A stretch of 30,425 bases of DNA from Flavobacteriales bacterium (GTDB lineage: Bacteria; Bacteroidota; Bacteroidia; Flavobacteriales; Flavobacteriaceae). Below the pieces are notes generated by a model. That model was not told where the DNA came from. It searched no databases and saw only the letters and a list, made by a program, of their open reading frames with translations. Of the stretch, positions 8,417-16,995 are shown piece by piece; the first letter of the stretch is position 1, and each line of letters starts with the position of its first letter. The stretch covers positions 1 to 30,425 of the forward strand of contig PDQE01000032.1 of assembly GCA_002747735.1 (NCBI GenBank). The letters run 5' to 3'. Position numbers and translations under genes: made by a program.

Positions 8417-8761
8417 TTTTTTTAACCTTATTAATTATTAATTAACTCCTAATCCGGAAGAAATTTATCTAAAAACCTTTCCCGAGACATCCTGTTTTTA
8501 AGCCAAGATAAGTTCAGTGACTGTATTTTTATCGTAAAACGAGAAATACATTTTTTTAACAGGATAATTTACAGCTATTAAAACGCAAATAATTAAATTA
8601 AATTATTCCAAAACAGGAAGTTTTGAAAAATAAGTAAAATATCCTTTAACATAAATTTAATATTTTTTCTTTTTGCACAATAAATCTTGTTAATAAGAGT
8701 TAAATAGAACTAGAGCAACCAACCCAATGATTAAATCTTTTAACCAAATTAATCATTCATT
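8417..8761. other. Divergent intergenic region with a nested stem-loop
   Basis: This 345-nt region separates the starts of the MORN-variant gene (minus) and the HEAT-like gene (plus). It contains an 8-bp inverted repeat (ATCCTGTT at 8489-8496 and AACAGGAT at 8558-8565) enclosing a smaller hairpin (TGTATTT at 8520-8526 with AAATACA at 8545-8551). No convincing ORF or standard -7 box was found; an AT- and T-rich stretch around 8650-8690 is the most likely promoter area for the plus-strand gene. Confidence 0.5.
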
Positions 8762-9361
8762 ATGAGTGCCGTAAAAAACATGAATAAGTACGCTTTAATC
8801 AAGGAAATTCATAGTGTGCCAAACCAACAGAGAGAAGGGTTAAAGAAAATAAGTAAAGCCATCTCCAAAGACCAGTCTTTATTTGAGCCACTGGTTGAAA
8901 TTGCTTTTGATTACGATAACGATATTTCGATAAAGGCTATTATAACACTGGAAATAATTGTTGAGCAACATACAGATTGGATAGCCTATAAATTGGCATA
9001 TTTTACCCAAAATATTTCAAAATTAAAATCTGAATCTGCTATAAAATCTGCGGCTAAAATCTGTAATCTTATCGCTAAAGAATATACTTCAAAATATGAT
9101 TCTCCTATAAAACTACTGGCTACACACGAGCAAATATCCGAGATTATAGAGACCTGTTTTGACTGGCTGCTAAGCAAAGACCTAAAACACGGAATTAAAG
9201 CAAATGCCATGGAAGCATTGTTTCATCTGGGTAAAAAAATCAATTGGGTACACTACGAGCTCAAACTAATTTTGGAGAAAAGCATAGAAAATAGCTTTAA
9301 TGCTTTTACCAACAGAGCAAAGAAAATACTGGCACTTATAGAAAAACAACCTATTAATTAG
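8762..9361 (+). CDS. HEAT-like all-helical protein of unknown function
   Basis: A 199-residue soluble protein with no signal peptide. It appears entirely helical, with repeating units such as L-F-E-P-L-V-E-I-A-F-D and I-K-A-N-A-M-E-A-L-F-H-L-G resembling HEAT/ARM repeats, which usually form protein-binding scaffolds. In flavobacteria such a gene is often found just before purB and is sometimes mislabelled adenylosuccinate lyase because of that position; the sequence shows no lyase motif. An internal ATG at 8780 is an alternative start. Function is not recognised. Confidence 0.75.
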   Translation: MSAVKNMNKYALIKEIHSVPNQQREGLKKISKAISKDQSLFEPLVEIAFDYDNDISIKAIITLEIIVEQHTDWIAYKLAYFTQNISKLKSESAIKSAAKICNLIAKEYTSKYDSPIKLLATHEQISEIIETCFDWLLSKDLKHGIKANAMEALFHLGKKINWVHYELKLILEKSIENSFNAFTNRAKKILALIEKQPIN

Positions 9362-9531
9362 GTTTGAGTTATTAAATTGCTGATTCACTTAATTATTTGA
9401 TTATCTCCTCATTAAGGAATTACGCAATGGTATATTATTTTACAGACAAAATATTATTTTTATAAAGTTTATAAACTCACAACTCTATCAACTTATAAAC
9501 TACTCTGTTTTAAAATTTTCCAAGCCCTTTG

Positions 9532-9582
9532 GTGATTAATTTACGATATAGAAAGTATTCTAAATACTTTTCCATTAATCAC
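9532..9582 (+). promoter_or_regulatory. Nested hairpin upstream of purB
   Basis: GTGATTAAT (9532-9540) pairs perfectly with ATTAATCAC (9574-9582). Within it AAAGTATT (9552-9559) pairs perfectly with AATACTTT (9563-9570) across the loop CTA. It ends 42 nt before the purB ATG. It does not resemble the purine riboswitch core. It could be an operator, a leader structure or a terminator of the upstream gene; the T-rich stretch after it is interrupted. Confidence 0.5.
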
Positions 9583-9624
9583 ATTTCATTTATTTTTACC
9601 GTTTTAAATTTTTAGTAGAAATTA

Positions 9625-10971
9625 ATGGAATTCAATCAACTTACAGCAGTTTCGCCTATCGATGGCAGATATAGAGTAAAAACGGCACCATTAGCACCTT
9701 ATTTCTCAGAGTTTGCCCTTATCAGGTACAGGGTTCAGGTAGAAATTGAATATTTTATTGCTTTGTGCGAATTGCCGCTGCCACAATTAAAACAGGTAAA
9801 CAAATCTATTTTTGATAATCTAAGAGCAATTTATCATGATTTTAATCTGGAAGATGCCGTTAGAATTAAAGAGATTGAAAAAACTACCAATCACGATGTA
9901 AAGGCAGTAGAATATTTTATTAAAGAAAAATTTGATGTTTTAGAATTAGCTTCATACAAAGAGTTTATCCATTTTGGCCTTACCTCACAAGACATTAATA
10001 ATACAGCTATTCCTTTGTCTCTTTTACACGCTTTGAATCATTGTTATTATCCTGAATTGGCAAGGCTTATAAAAACGCTGAGACAACTCTCGGATGAATG
10101 GAAAAATATTCCCATGCTGGCAAAAACACATGGCCAACCAGCCTCACCTACCAGAATGGGAAAAGAAATATATGTGTTTATAACACGATTAGAACAGCAA
10201 ATTTCGCAATTGCAACAAGTGCCTTATGCTGCTAAATTTGGCGGTGCTACTGGAAATTTTAATGCCCATTTTGTGGCCTACCCTGAGATAGACTGGAAAA
10301 AATTTGGAACTTATTTTGTGGAAAAAGTACTGGGGTTACACCATTCTTATCCCACTACGCAAATAGAACACTATGACCATTTGGCTGGTATTTTTGATGC
10401 TCTAAAGAGAATAAATACCATTCTTATAGATTTAAACAGAGATATATGGACATATATTTCTATGAATTATTTTAAGCAGAAAATTAAAGCAGGAGAAGTG
10501 GGTTCTTCTGCCATGCCCCACAAAGTTAACCCTATAGATTTTGAAAATTCTGAAGGAAATTTAGGGATAGCTAATGCCGTTTTTGAGCATTTATCAGCAA
10601 AATTACCCGTTTCACGGCTGCAAAGAGACCTTACAGATTCTACTGTTCTCAGGAACATTGGTGTGCCGTTGGCACATACATTAATTGCCTTTACTTCCAC
10701 CCAAAAAGGTTTAAACAAGTTATTATTAAATGAAGTGGCTATCCAAAGAGACTTAGAAGATAATTGGGCTGTAGTGGCGGAAGCTATTCAGACTATTTTA
10801 AGAAGGGAAAACTATCCCAATCCTTATGAGGCTTTAAAAGATTTGACTAGGACTAACAGTGTGTTGAATAAAGAAAAAATTGCCAATTTTATACGTAGTT
10901 TAGACGTTTCGGAAGAAGTAAAAGAGGAGTTGCTGCAAATTTCTCCCAATAACTATACAGGTATTCAATGA
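9625..10971 (+). CDS. purB: adenylosuccinate lyase
   Basis: Cleaves SAICAR to AICAR and adenylosuccinate to AMP in purine synthesis; cytosolic homotetramer. The 448 residues match the long PurB form of E. coli type. Motifs are S-P-I-D-G-R-Y near the N-terminus (10-16), T-S-Q-D-I-N-N-T (120-127), K-T-H-G-Q-P-A with His169, and the fumarase/aspartase signature G-S-S-A-M-P-H-K-V-N-P with the catalytic serine at S295 (293-303). The stop overlaps the start of the downstream lipoprotein gene by four bases (ATGA), so the two are coupled. The nested hairpin at 9532-9582 lies in the leader region. Confidence 0.97.
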   Translation: MEFNQLTAVSPIDGRYRVKTAPLAPYFSEFALIRYRVQVEIEYFIALCELPLPQLKQVNKSIFDNLRAIYHDFNLEDAVRIKEIEKTTNHDVKAVEYFIKEKFDVLELASYKEFIHFGLTSQDINNTAIPLSLLHALNHCYYPELARLIKTLRQLSDEWKNIPMLAKTHGQPASPTRMGKEIYVFITRLEQQISQLQQVPYAAKFGGATGNFNAHFVAYPEIDWKKFGTYFVEKVLGLHHSYPTTQIEHYDHLAGIFDALKRINTILIDLNRDIWTYISMNYFKQKIKAGEVGSSAMPHKVNPIDFENSEGNLGIANAVFEHLSAKLPVSRLQRDLTDSTVLRNIGVPLAHTLIAFTSTQKGLNKLLLNEVAIQRDLEDNWAVVAEAIQTILRRENYPNPYEALKDLTRTNSVLNKEKIANFIRSLDVSEEVKEELLQISPNNYTGIQ

Positions 10972-11333
10972 GAGTAATTTTTACTTTAATCATATCATTG
11001 GTTTTATTTGGTTGTGATTCCGGAATGGCCAATGTAAAAAATTTTAAAACCGGAGAGTTTAAGACTTACTTAGATGATATTGATGCCACTTCACATGCTT
11101 TTAGGGATGATAGTTTACAGATTGAAATTTATAAAGGAGTAAAGGATACTTTTTTGATAAAATGGAACTCTAATTTTGAATACGAACTTATACATGCTTC
11201 TCCAAAAAGCAAGCTGGACAGTACGCCCTTTATTGTGAAGATAACCGGTGTTAAAAATAATAGTTATAAATTTACGGCTCATTATAAAGGCTCAAATTAC
11301 AAACAAAAAGGGCGGGTAGAGAAGATAAATTAA
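10968..11333 (+). CDS. small lipoprotein of unknown function
   Basis: A 121-residue protein with a short lipoprotein signal: hydrophobic segment I-F-T-L-I-I-S-L-V-L-F-G then Cys16 (lipobox L-F-G-C). The mature part looks beta-rich (short alternating strands, many charged residues). It starts within the purB stop codon (ATGA overlap) and the terC-family gene starts 12 nt after it, so it sits inside an operon. I do not recognise a functional family; flavobacterial purB loci often carry such a gene. Confidence 0.78.
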   Translation: MRVIFTLIISLVLFGCDSGMANVKNFKTGEFKTYLDDIDATSHAFRDDSLQIEIYKGVKDTFLIKWNSNFEYELIHASPKSKLDSTPFIVKITGVKNNSYKFTAHYKGSNYKQKGRVEKIN

Positions 11334-11345
11334 AACTAAATTTCT

Positions 11346-12119
11346 ATGGAGATATTCTTACAATTTGATACTTGGGTAGCTTTGCTAACACTTACTTTTC
11401 TGGAAGTGGTGTTGGGGATAGATAATATCATATTTATTTCTATTACCGCCGGAAAACTGCCTAAAGAGAAACAGAAAAAAGCCATAAACATAGGGTTGAT
11501 TCTCGCTATGGTTTTTAGGATTTTATTGCTGCTTGGGGTTTCTTACTTAATCTCTTTGCAAGACCCGTTTTTTACCATAGACTTGCCTTGGTTAAAGGCC
11601 GGAATTACAGGTCAGAGCCTTATTCTTTTTGCCGGAGGTGTTTTTCTGTTATATAAGAGTACAAAAGAAATCCATCACAAAGTAGAAGGCGTAGCGGAAG
11701 AACATACACAGGTAAAGAAAAAAGCCAGTTCGTTTTCAAAGGTAATCATCCAAATAGTGCTTATAGACATTGTATTTTCATTTGATTCTGTTTTAACGGC
11801 GGTGGGGATGACCAATGGCGTAAAAGGAGCTCTTATCATAATGATTATAGCGGTGATTATTTCTATTATTATAATGATGATATTTGCTACACCGGTAAGT
11901 AATTTTGTAAACAAACACCCTACTATTCAAATGTTGGCATTAGCGTTCTTAATATTAATAGGGTTTATGCTGGTTACAGAAGGAGCCCATCTGTCACATG
12001 CAGAGGTTTTTGGACAGAAAGTAGGTGCTATCCCAAAAGGGTATTTGTATTTTGCTATTGCATTTTCACTGGGTGTAGAAGCCTTAAATATGAAGGTAAG
12101 AAAGAGTAAAACAGTTTAA
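11346..12119 (+). CDS. TerC-family integral membrane protein
   Basis: TerC/Alx-type proteins are multi-pass membrane proteins; characterised members export manganese or support metal loading of exported proteins. The 257 residues hold about seven hydrophobic segments. Helix 1 has the family hallmark E-V-V-L-G-I-D-N (20-27) with the membrane-embedded Asp26. A second acidic membrane motif, I-D-I-V-F-S-F-D-S-V, begins near residue 139, with the characteristic cytoplasmic linker E-E-H-T-Q-V-K-K-K before it. It is tightly spaced after the lipoprotein gene and 10 nt before a His/Cys-rich membrane protein, so it joins a stretch with a metal theme. Confidence 0.9.
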   Translation: MEIFLQFDTWVALLTLTFLEVVLGIDNIIFISITAGKLPKEKQKKAINIGLILAMVFRILLLLGVSYLISLQDPFFTIDLPWLKAGITGQSLILFAGGVFLLYKSTKEIHHKVEGVAEEHTQVKKKASSFSKVIIQIVLIDIVFSFDSVLTAVGMTNGVKGALIIMIIAVIISIIIMMIFATPVSNFVNKHPTIQMLALAFLILIGFMLVTEGAHLSHAEVFGQKVGAIPKGYLYFAIAFSLGVEALNMKVRKSKTV

Positions 12120-12129
12120 AGTTTTTAAT

Positions 12130-12459
12130 TTGTACAAAGAGATTAGACTTCGCGTTGTTGCCATACTCTTTACGCTTGTTTTTATAACACCAAGTGCAGT
12201 ATCTCTTTTGCATGAATTATTCTCAAACCATACTCACAAAGTTTGTACTGCAAAAAATGTAAAGCATTTTCATGTAGAAAGTCCCAATTGTGATGTTTTT
12301 CATCTCCAGATTGAAAAGCCGTTATGGACTTGTAGTGTATTGTTAGAGTGGATTCCTGTCATCGTAAAAACGATTAAAATCTCAGGTTACCAATGCGTAG
12401 TCTCCAATACTCATTTTTTAAAATTACCGGGTAGAAGCCCACCGGTATTTATTGTTTAG
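12130..12459 (+). CDS. small His/Cys-rich membrane protein linked to a TonB receptor
   Basis: A 109-residue protein with one N-terminal membrane segment (about 8-27) followed by a likely metal-binding stretch: H28, H34, H36, C39, H46, H48, C54, H58 and C68. The pattern H-K-V-C-T ... H-x-H ... C ... F resembles a small family found in flavobacteria directly upstream of TonB-dependent receptors with His-rich loops. The start used is TTG at 12130; I see no ATG that keeps the membrane segment. It lies 10 nt after the terC-family gene and 44 nt before the receptor. Metal binding is inferred from the residues, not shown. Confidence 0.7.
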   Translation: MYKEIRLRVVAILFTLVFITPSAVSLLHELFSNHTHKVCTAKNVKHFHVESPNCDVFHLQIEKPLWTCSVLLEWIPVIVKTIKISGYQCVVSNTHFLKLPGRSPPVFIV

Positions 12460-12493
12460 ACTTATCAGTACTTATTTATATTAAACAATAAAT
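12447..12493 (+). promoter_or_regulatory. 12-bp perfect inverted repeat before the TonB receptor gene
   Basis: ATTTATTGTTTA (12447-12458) and TAAACAATAAAT (12482-12493) are perfect complements with 23 nt between. The element runs across the stop of the small His/Cys protein gene and ends 10 nt before the receptor ATG. It could be an operator (for instance for a metal-responsive repressor) or an attenuating hairpin. Confidence 0.5.
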
Positions 12494-12503
12494 TAATTAA
12501 AAA

Positions 12504-14789
12504 ATGAAATCTTTATACTTATTTATTTGTATAGGGTGTATAAATATATTGTACACTCAAAACACCATTAGCGGAAAAGTTACGGACACAGATAACAATC
12601 CGTTGTTTGGTGTTGTTGTATATTCACCCAAAACCCATATTGGTACTACCACTGATGTTGATGGTAATTACCGTATTGAAAACCTGCCCAACGGGGAAGA
12701 AACCATTGTCTTTTCTTTTATCGGTTTTAAATCCGTAACGCGTATTATATCATTGCCAAATAAAGATATGTTATTAAATATTGCCATGGAAGAGAGCGTA
12801 TTTAAAATGGATGAAGTTATTCTTTCTATTCCTTTTGAAAAACTGCAAAGTGAAAATACAATGAAAGTAGAACGCCAGACAGTACAGCAATTTAAAAAGC
12901 AGGGAAGTGTAACGTTGGCTGAAGGTTTGGCATTGGTGCCCGGAGTAGAACAAATCTCTACCGGCAGTGGTATTGGAAAGCCCGTAATAAGAGGGTTAAG
13001 CGGCAACAGGGTTTTGGTTTACAGCCAAGGTGTGCGGTTAGAAAACCAACAATTTGGTAGTGAACACGGCTTAGGTTTGTCTGATAACGGCGTAGAAAGC
13101 ATAGAAGTAATAAAAGGCCCGGCATCATTACTGTATGGTTCAGATGCCTTGGGTGGGGTAATTTACATCAATCCGGAACGTTATGCAGATAAAGGCCAAA
13201 CTAAAGCTGCCATAAAACAAATCTATTTTTCAAACACCCGGGGTAGCCATAGTGTATTTGATATAAAGTCATCCGGAGACATATTAAAATTTGTGTCGAG
13301 TATGAGCTATCAAAGCCATTTAGATTATAAAATTCCAACCGGAAAACGGGTGACGAACTCCAGATTTAATGAATTTGATTTTAAAGGCGGATTAGGCTTT
13401 AACCTAACCAATTTTAGTTCAGATTTCAGATTTAACTATACCCATTCAAATTTGGGTATTGCAGAAGAAGTAGGAGAACAATCTCATTTAGTACAACCAC
13501 AACTGCCATTTCAAAAGCTAGACAATATCATGGTTAGCAGCCATAACCACTGGTTTTTTAAAAATTCCAGTTTAGATTTTCATTTTGGTTATACTTCAAA
13601 TTTACGTAAGGAATTTGAAACACCACATCATCACGAACACGAAGAAGATCATCATCATGGAGAAGAATCTGAACCTGCCGAGGCAGCTTTAAACATGAAG
13701 TTAAATACATTTTCTTATGATGTAAAATATTTATTTCCAAAAATTAATAAAACGGAATTTATTGCCGGTATTCAGGGGTTGTTTCAAACCAATAAAAACC
13801 ACGGCGAAGAAATACTTATCCCTGATGCTGCTTTAAGTGATTTTGGTACATTTGTAACTACTACCACAAAAGTTAACAATCATCAATTTCAGGCCGGGCT
13901 GCGTTTTGATCTTCGCTCTATTAAAACAGAAGAACACCATGTAATACACCATGAGCACGAAGATGACCATCATGAGCATCACGAACATGAATTTGAAGCA
14001 ATAGATAAGAATTTTCAGAGTTTTACCGCTTCTTTGGGGTATAAAACCAGATTTTTTGACATAATAACTACTCGGGTTAATTTAGCAGCCGGATTTAGGG
14101 CTCCAAATTTAGCTGAACTTACCTCAAATGGCGTACACCACGGTAGCAATAGATTTGAAGTAGGCAATTCTGATTTGCGTACGGAGAAAAATTGGCAATT
14201 GGATGCAGCTATCGAATACGGCAATGAACATGTTGAAGTTTTTGCCAATGGATTTTATAACGCTATTGCCAACTATATTTATCTGTCACCCGCAGGAATA
14301 ACAATGGATGAAGTTCCGGTATATAATTATCAGCAAGATAATGCCAATCTTTATGGTGGAGAATTTGGTTTTCACCTGCATCCACATCCATTAGACTGGC
14401 TTCATTTAAACAGTAGTTATGAGATGGTAATAGGCAAACAAAAAAACGGTGATTACCTTCCGCTTATTCCCGCTCATAAGCTAAATGCTACTTTGCGAGG
14501 CGATTTTAAAATCTCTGAAATAATAAAAAATAATTATGCCTTTGTGAAATTAGAAAATTACTTTAAACAAGATAGAGTAGGTCGTTTTGAAACTGATACA
14601 AAAGGATATCAACTGCTAAATGTGGGCTTAGGCGGTGATATAACGTTGGGCGGTAAAAAATTTAACCTAACGGTTAATGCCAATAACCTTTTGGATACCA
14701 AATACATTTCACATTTATCACGGTTAAAAGAAAACAATGTTTATAATATGGGCAGAAATGTAATTATGGGCGTGCAATTTTATTTTTGA
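12504..14789 (+). CDS. TonB-dependent receptor with His-rich loops, probable zinc uptake
   Basis: Outer-membrane receptor of 761 residues. Order: signal peptide (about 1-19), a carboxypeptidase-regulatory-like domain (about 20-95), the plug (about 120-225; G-S-V-T-L-A-E-G-L ... V-I-R-G-L-S-G-N-R-V-L ... V-E-V/I-I-K-G-P-A-S-L-L-Y-G), then the beta-barrel ending in F-Y-F. Two long acidic His-rich stretches, at about 373-393 and 475-495, fall in predicted extracellular loops and resemble those of ZnuD-type zinc receptors. The R-A-P-N-L-A-E-L-T-S-N-G-V-H-H-G motif near 533 is typical of the same receptor group. Together with the upstream His/Cys protein this suggests uptake of Zn or another soft divalent metal. 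Cobalamin or siderophore import is less likely. Confidence 0.9.
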   Translation: MKSLYLFICIGCINILYTQNTISGKVTDTDNNPLFGVVVYSPKTHIGTTTDVDGNYRIENLPNGEETIVFSFIGFKSVTRIISLPNKDMLLNIAMEESVFKMDEVILSIPFEKLQSENTMKVERQTVQQFKKQGSVTLAEGLALVPGVEQISTGSGIGKPVIRGLSGNRVLVYSQGVRLENQQFGSEHGLGLSDNGVESIEVIKGPASLLYGSDALGGVIYINPERYADKGQTKAAIKQIYFSNTRGSHSVFDIKSSGDILKFVSSMSYQSHLDYKIPTGKRVTNSRFNEFDFKGGLGFNLTNFSSDFRFNYTHSNLGIAEEVGEQSHLVQPQLPFQKLDNIMVSSHNHWFFKNSSLDFHFGYTSNLRKEFETPHHHEHEEDHHHGEESEPAEAALNMKLNTFSYDVKYLFPKINKTEFIAGIQGLFQTNKNHGEEILIPDAALSDFGTFVTTTTKVNNHQFQAGLRFDLRSIKTEEHHVIHHEHEDDHHEHHEHEFEAIDKNFQSFTASLGYKTRFFDIITTRVNLAAGFRAPNLAELTSNGVHHGSNRFEVGNSDLRTEKNWQLDAAIEYGNEHVEVFANGFYNAIANYIYLSPAGITMDEVPVYNYQQDNANLYGGEFGFHLHPHPLDWLHLNSSYEMVIGKQKNGDYLPLIPAHKLNATLRGDFKISEIIKNNYAFVKLENYFKQDRVGRFETDTKGYQLLNVGLGGDITLGGKKFNLTVNANNLLDTKYISHLSRLKENNVYNMGRNVIMGVQFYF

Positions 14790-14799
14790 TAGATGGACT

Positions 14800-14824
14800 C
14801 GTTTAAACTTTTTGGGTTTAAGCG
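14800..14824 (+). terminator. Hairpin after the TonB receptor gene
   Basis: CGTTTAAAC (14800-14808) pairs with GTTTAAGCG (14816-14824) with one G-T pair. It lies 11 nt after the receptor stop. A T run follows poorly, so it is a weak or partner-assisted terminator. Confidence 0.4.
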
Positions 14825-14835
14825 AAAATTCACAC

Positions 14836-14874
14836 CCAAATCCAATATAGTATTATATATTAGATTTGGTATAA
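14836..14874. repeat. Dispersed TTGGTAT palindromic element, copy B
   Basis: CCAAATCCAATATA (14836-14849) and TATATTAGATTTGG (14856-14869) form a 14-bp hairpin with one G-T pair around a 6-nt loop. The right half matches copies A and C. It lies between convergent genes. Confidence 0.65.
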
Positions 14875-14883
14875 CACCTCATC

Positions 14884-14940
14884 TTTGCACCTAAAAACCT
14901 TTGGAATATCTTGATATTTCTTCATGCTTTTATGTGCAAA
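14884..14940. repeat. 57-nt imperfect inverted repeat
   Basis: TTTGCAC at 14884 pairs with GTGCAAA ending at 14940, and GAATATC pairs with GATATTTC around the centre. The arms in between are partly complementary. It lies between the TonB receptor and ABC-F genes and may terminate the ABC-F transcript. Confidence 0.45.
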
Positions 14941-14999
14941 TCTAGAGTATTCTATACGTTCTGTGAAAACAAGATTAACCGAATTCAGGTTATTAAAGT

Positions 15000-16913
15000 T
15001 TACTTGGTTTCCATTTCTATTTGTAAGGCTTCCCATTTATTCATTAGTTTGGTAATTTTATCTTTTTTTGCCTTGTAGTCCTCAAAAAAATTGGGTTTTT
15101 CCGTGAGTTCCTGATGTTTTTCGGGATTGATAAGCTCTCGGTCTATTTCGGCTATTTTTGCTTCTAATTGGGCAATTTCCCGTTCAATGGAAGCAATTTT
15201 ATTTTGCAGTTTTTTCTGTTCTTTTTCGCGTATATAGTTGTCTTTATTAGAAGTGTTTACCGGTTTTTCTTTGGTTTTGGTAAGGCGTTCTACTTCTCGT
15301 AAATATTCCAAATTGTGTTCGGCTAAATAGTAGTCTATATCGCCCAGATATTCTTTTATTTTGCCATCTTTAAATTCATATACCGTTTGTGTCAACTGCT
15401 GTAAAAAATCCCTGTCGTGCGAAACTACAATTAAGGTGCCGTCAAAAGTTTTTAAGGCATTTTTTAAAACATTTTTAGAGGCAATGTCTAAGTGATTGGT
15501 AGGCTCGTCCATTACCAGTACGTTAAACGGTTTTAGTAACATTTTGCATAGAGCCAGCCTGTTTCGTTCTCCGCCGCTGAGTACTTTTACTTTTTTCTCT
15601 ACTTCATCGCCGCTAAACAAAAAAGCACCCAGCATATCCCTGACTTTTATGCGATTGGAATCTGTAGCGGCATCAGTCATGGTGTCTAATACGGTTTTGT
15701 TTCCGTCTAAATAATCTGCTTGATTTTGAGCAAAATAGCCTATTTGAACGTTATGACCCAGTTTTACTGTGCCCAAATAATCAATCTCGCCAACAATCAT
15801 TTTAGCCAAGGTGGATTTGCCCTGGCCGTTTTGGCCTACAAAAGCTATTTTACTGCCTCGTTCTACCAGAAAATTTACATTTTTCAACACTACATTGTCT
15901 CCGTAGGTTTTTCCTGCGTTTTTTGCTTCTACAACTACTTTTCCGGGTTGTACTGACATGGGAAATCGTACGTTCATTACCGCAGTATCCTCAACGTCAA
16001 CCTGTATGCGTTCTACTTTGTCCAGTTTTTTAATGAGCGACTGGGCCATGCTGGCTTTATTGGCTTTAGCCCTAAATTTTTCAATGAGTTGCTCGGTGTG
16101 TTTTATCTCTTTTTCTTGATTTTTCTGAGCTTGTAATTGCTTTTCTCTAATTTCATTTCGCTGCTCTAAGTATTTGGAATACGGTAATTTATAATCGTAT
16201 ATTTTCCCCAATGAAATTTCTATGGTTCTGTTAGTTAGCCTGTCTAGAAACATCTTATCATGCGATACCACTACAATGGCTCCCGTATAATTCTTTAAAA
16301 AATCTTCTAACCAGATTATAGATTCAATATCTAAATGGTTTGTAGGCTCATCCAGTAGTAAAATGTCATTGTTTTGTAAGAGCAGTTTGGCCAGTTCTAT
16401 CCGCATCCGCCAGCCTCCGGAAAAAGTATCGGTAAGTTTATCAAAATCGGAGCGTTTAAAACCAAGGCCTTGGAGAATTTTTTCGGTATTGCCCATATAG
16501 TTATAGCCGCCTATTATTTCAAACCGATGGGTATAATCGCTTAAATCTACCATCAACTGATTATAGGCTTCGCTTTCGTAATCGGTTCTTTCTGCAAGGG
16601 CTTTGTTAATTTCTTTTAGCTTTTGCTCCACTTTTATTATTTCTGTAAAAGCTTTGTATGCTTCTTCTAAAACCGTTTTGCCATGTGTAAATTCTATGTC
16701 TTGTTTTAAAAAACCAATTCTAATGTCTTTTTCTAAGGCTATAGTGCCGGAGTCATATGGTTGTTCGCCTGCTATAATCTTTAAAAGTGTAGATTTTCCC
16801 GCACCATTTTTGCCTACCAGCCCCACTCGTGTTCCGGTGTCCAGTTTAAATGAAATTCTGGAAAACAGGTCTTCGCCTGCAAAGGAAATGGTTATATTAT
16901 GTGCGTTTAGCAT
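15000..16913 (-). CDS. ABC-F family ATPase (Uup/YheS-like)
   Basis: A soluble duplicated ATPase without membrane domains; ABC-F proteins act on the ribosome (translation factors, stalled-ribosome rescue or antibiotic protection). The 637 residues include Walker A at 34-41 and 360-367 (G-K-N-G-A-G-K-S and G-Q-N-G-Q-G-K-S), signatures F-S-G-G-W (164-168) and L-S-G-G-E (445-449), and two Walker B motifs, each followed by D-E-P-T-N-H-L-D. The charged helical linker between the domains (about 245-300) is the P-site tRNA-interaction motif. A C-terminal coiled coil (about 565-635) is Uup-like. Resistance function is not implied. It is divergent from the DUF983 gene with 82 nt between. Confidence 0.94.
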   Translation of the reverse strand: MLNAHNITISFAGEDLFSRISFKLDTGTRVGLVGKNGAGKSTLLKIIAGEQPYDSGTIALEKDIRIGFLKQDIEFTHGKTVLEEAYKAFTEIIKVEQKLKEINKALAERTDYESEAYNQLMVDLSDYTHRFEIIGGYNYMGNTEKILQGLGFKRSDFDKLTDTFSGGWRMRIELAKLLLQNNDILLLDEPTNHLDIESIIWLEDFLKNYTGAIVVVSHDKMFLDRLTNRTIEISLGKIYDYKLPYSKYLEQRNEIREKQLQAQKNQEKEIKHTEQLIEKFRAKANKASMAQSLIKKLDKVERIQVDVEDTAVMNVRFPMSVQPGKVVVEAKNAGKTYGDNVVLKNVNFLVERGSKIAFVGQNGQGKSTLAKMIVGEIDYLGTVKLGHNVQIGYFAQNQADYLDGNKTVLDTMTDAATDSNRIKVRDMLGAFLFSGDEVEKKVKVLSGGERNRLALCKMLLKPFNVLVMDEPTNHLDIASKNVLKNALKTFDGTLIVVSHDRDFLQQLTQTVYEFKDGKIKEYLGDIDYYLAEHNLEYLREVERLTKTKEKPVNTSNKDNYIREKEQKKLQNKIASIEREIAQLEAKIAEIDRELINPEKHQELTEKPNFFEDYKAKKDKITKLMNKWEALQIEMETK

Positions 16914-16935
16914 CTAATTTTATTGTGTGCGTTTT

Positions 16936-16971
16936 TATTGCTGAATAAGTACCTTAAATTCTGTACCTTTG
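16936..16971 (+). promoter_or_regulatory. Flavobacterial promoter for the DUF983 gene
   Basis: TATTG at 16936-16940, then 23 nt, then TACCTTTG at 16964-16971 fit the TTG-N(17-23)-TAnnTTTG promoter. The ATG is 24 nt downstream. Confidence 0.65.
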
Positions 16972-16995
16972 CAAAACTAATTATTATATTGGGAT

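Noticed and set aside
9362..9624. Purine riboswitch upstream of purB
   Set aside because: The nested hairpin lacks the conserved three-way junction core and loop sequences.
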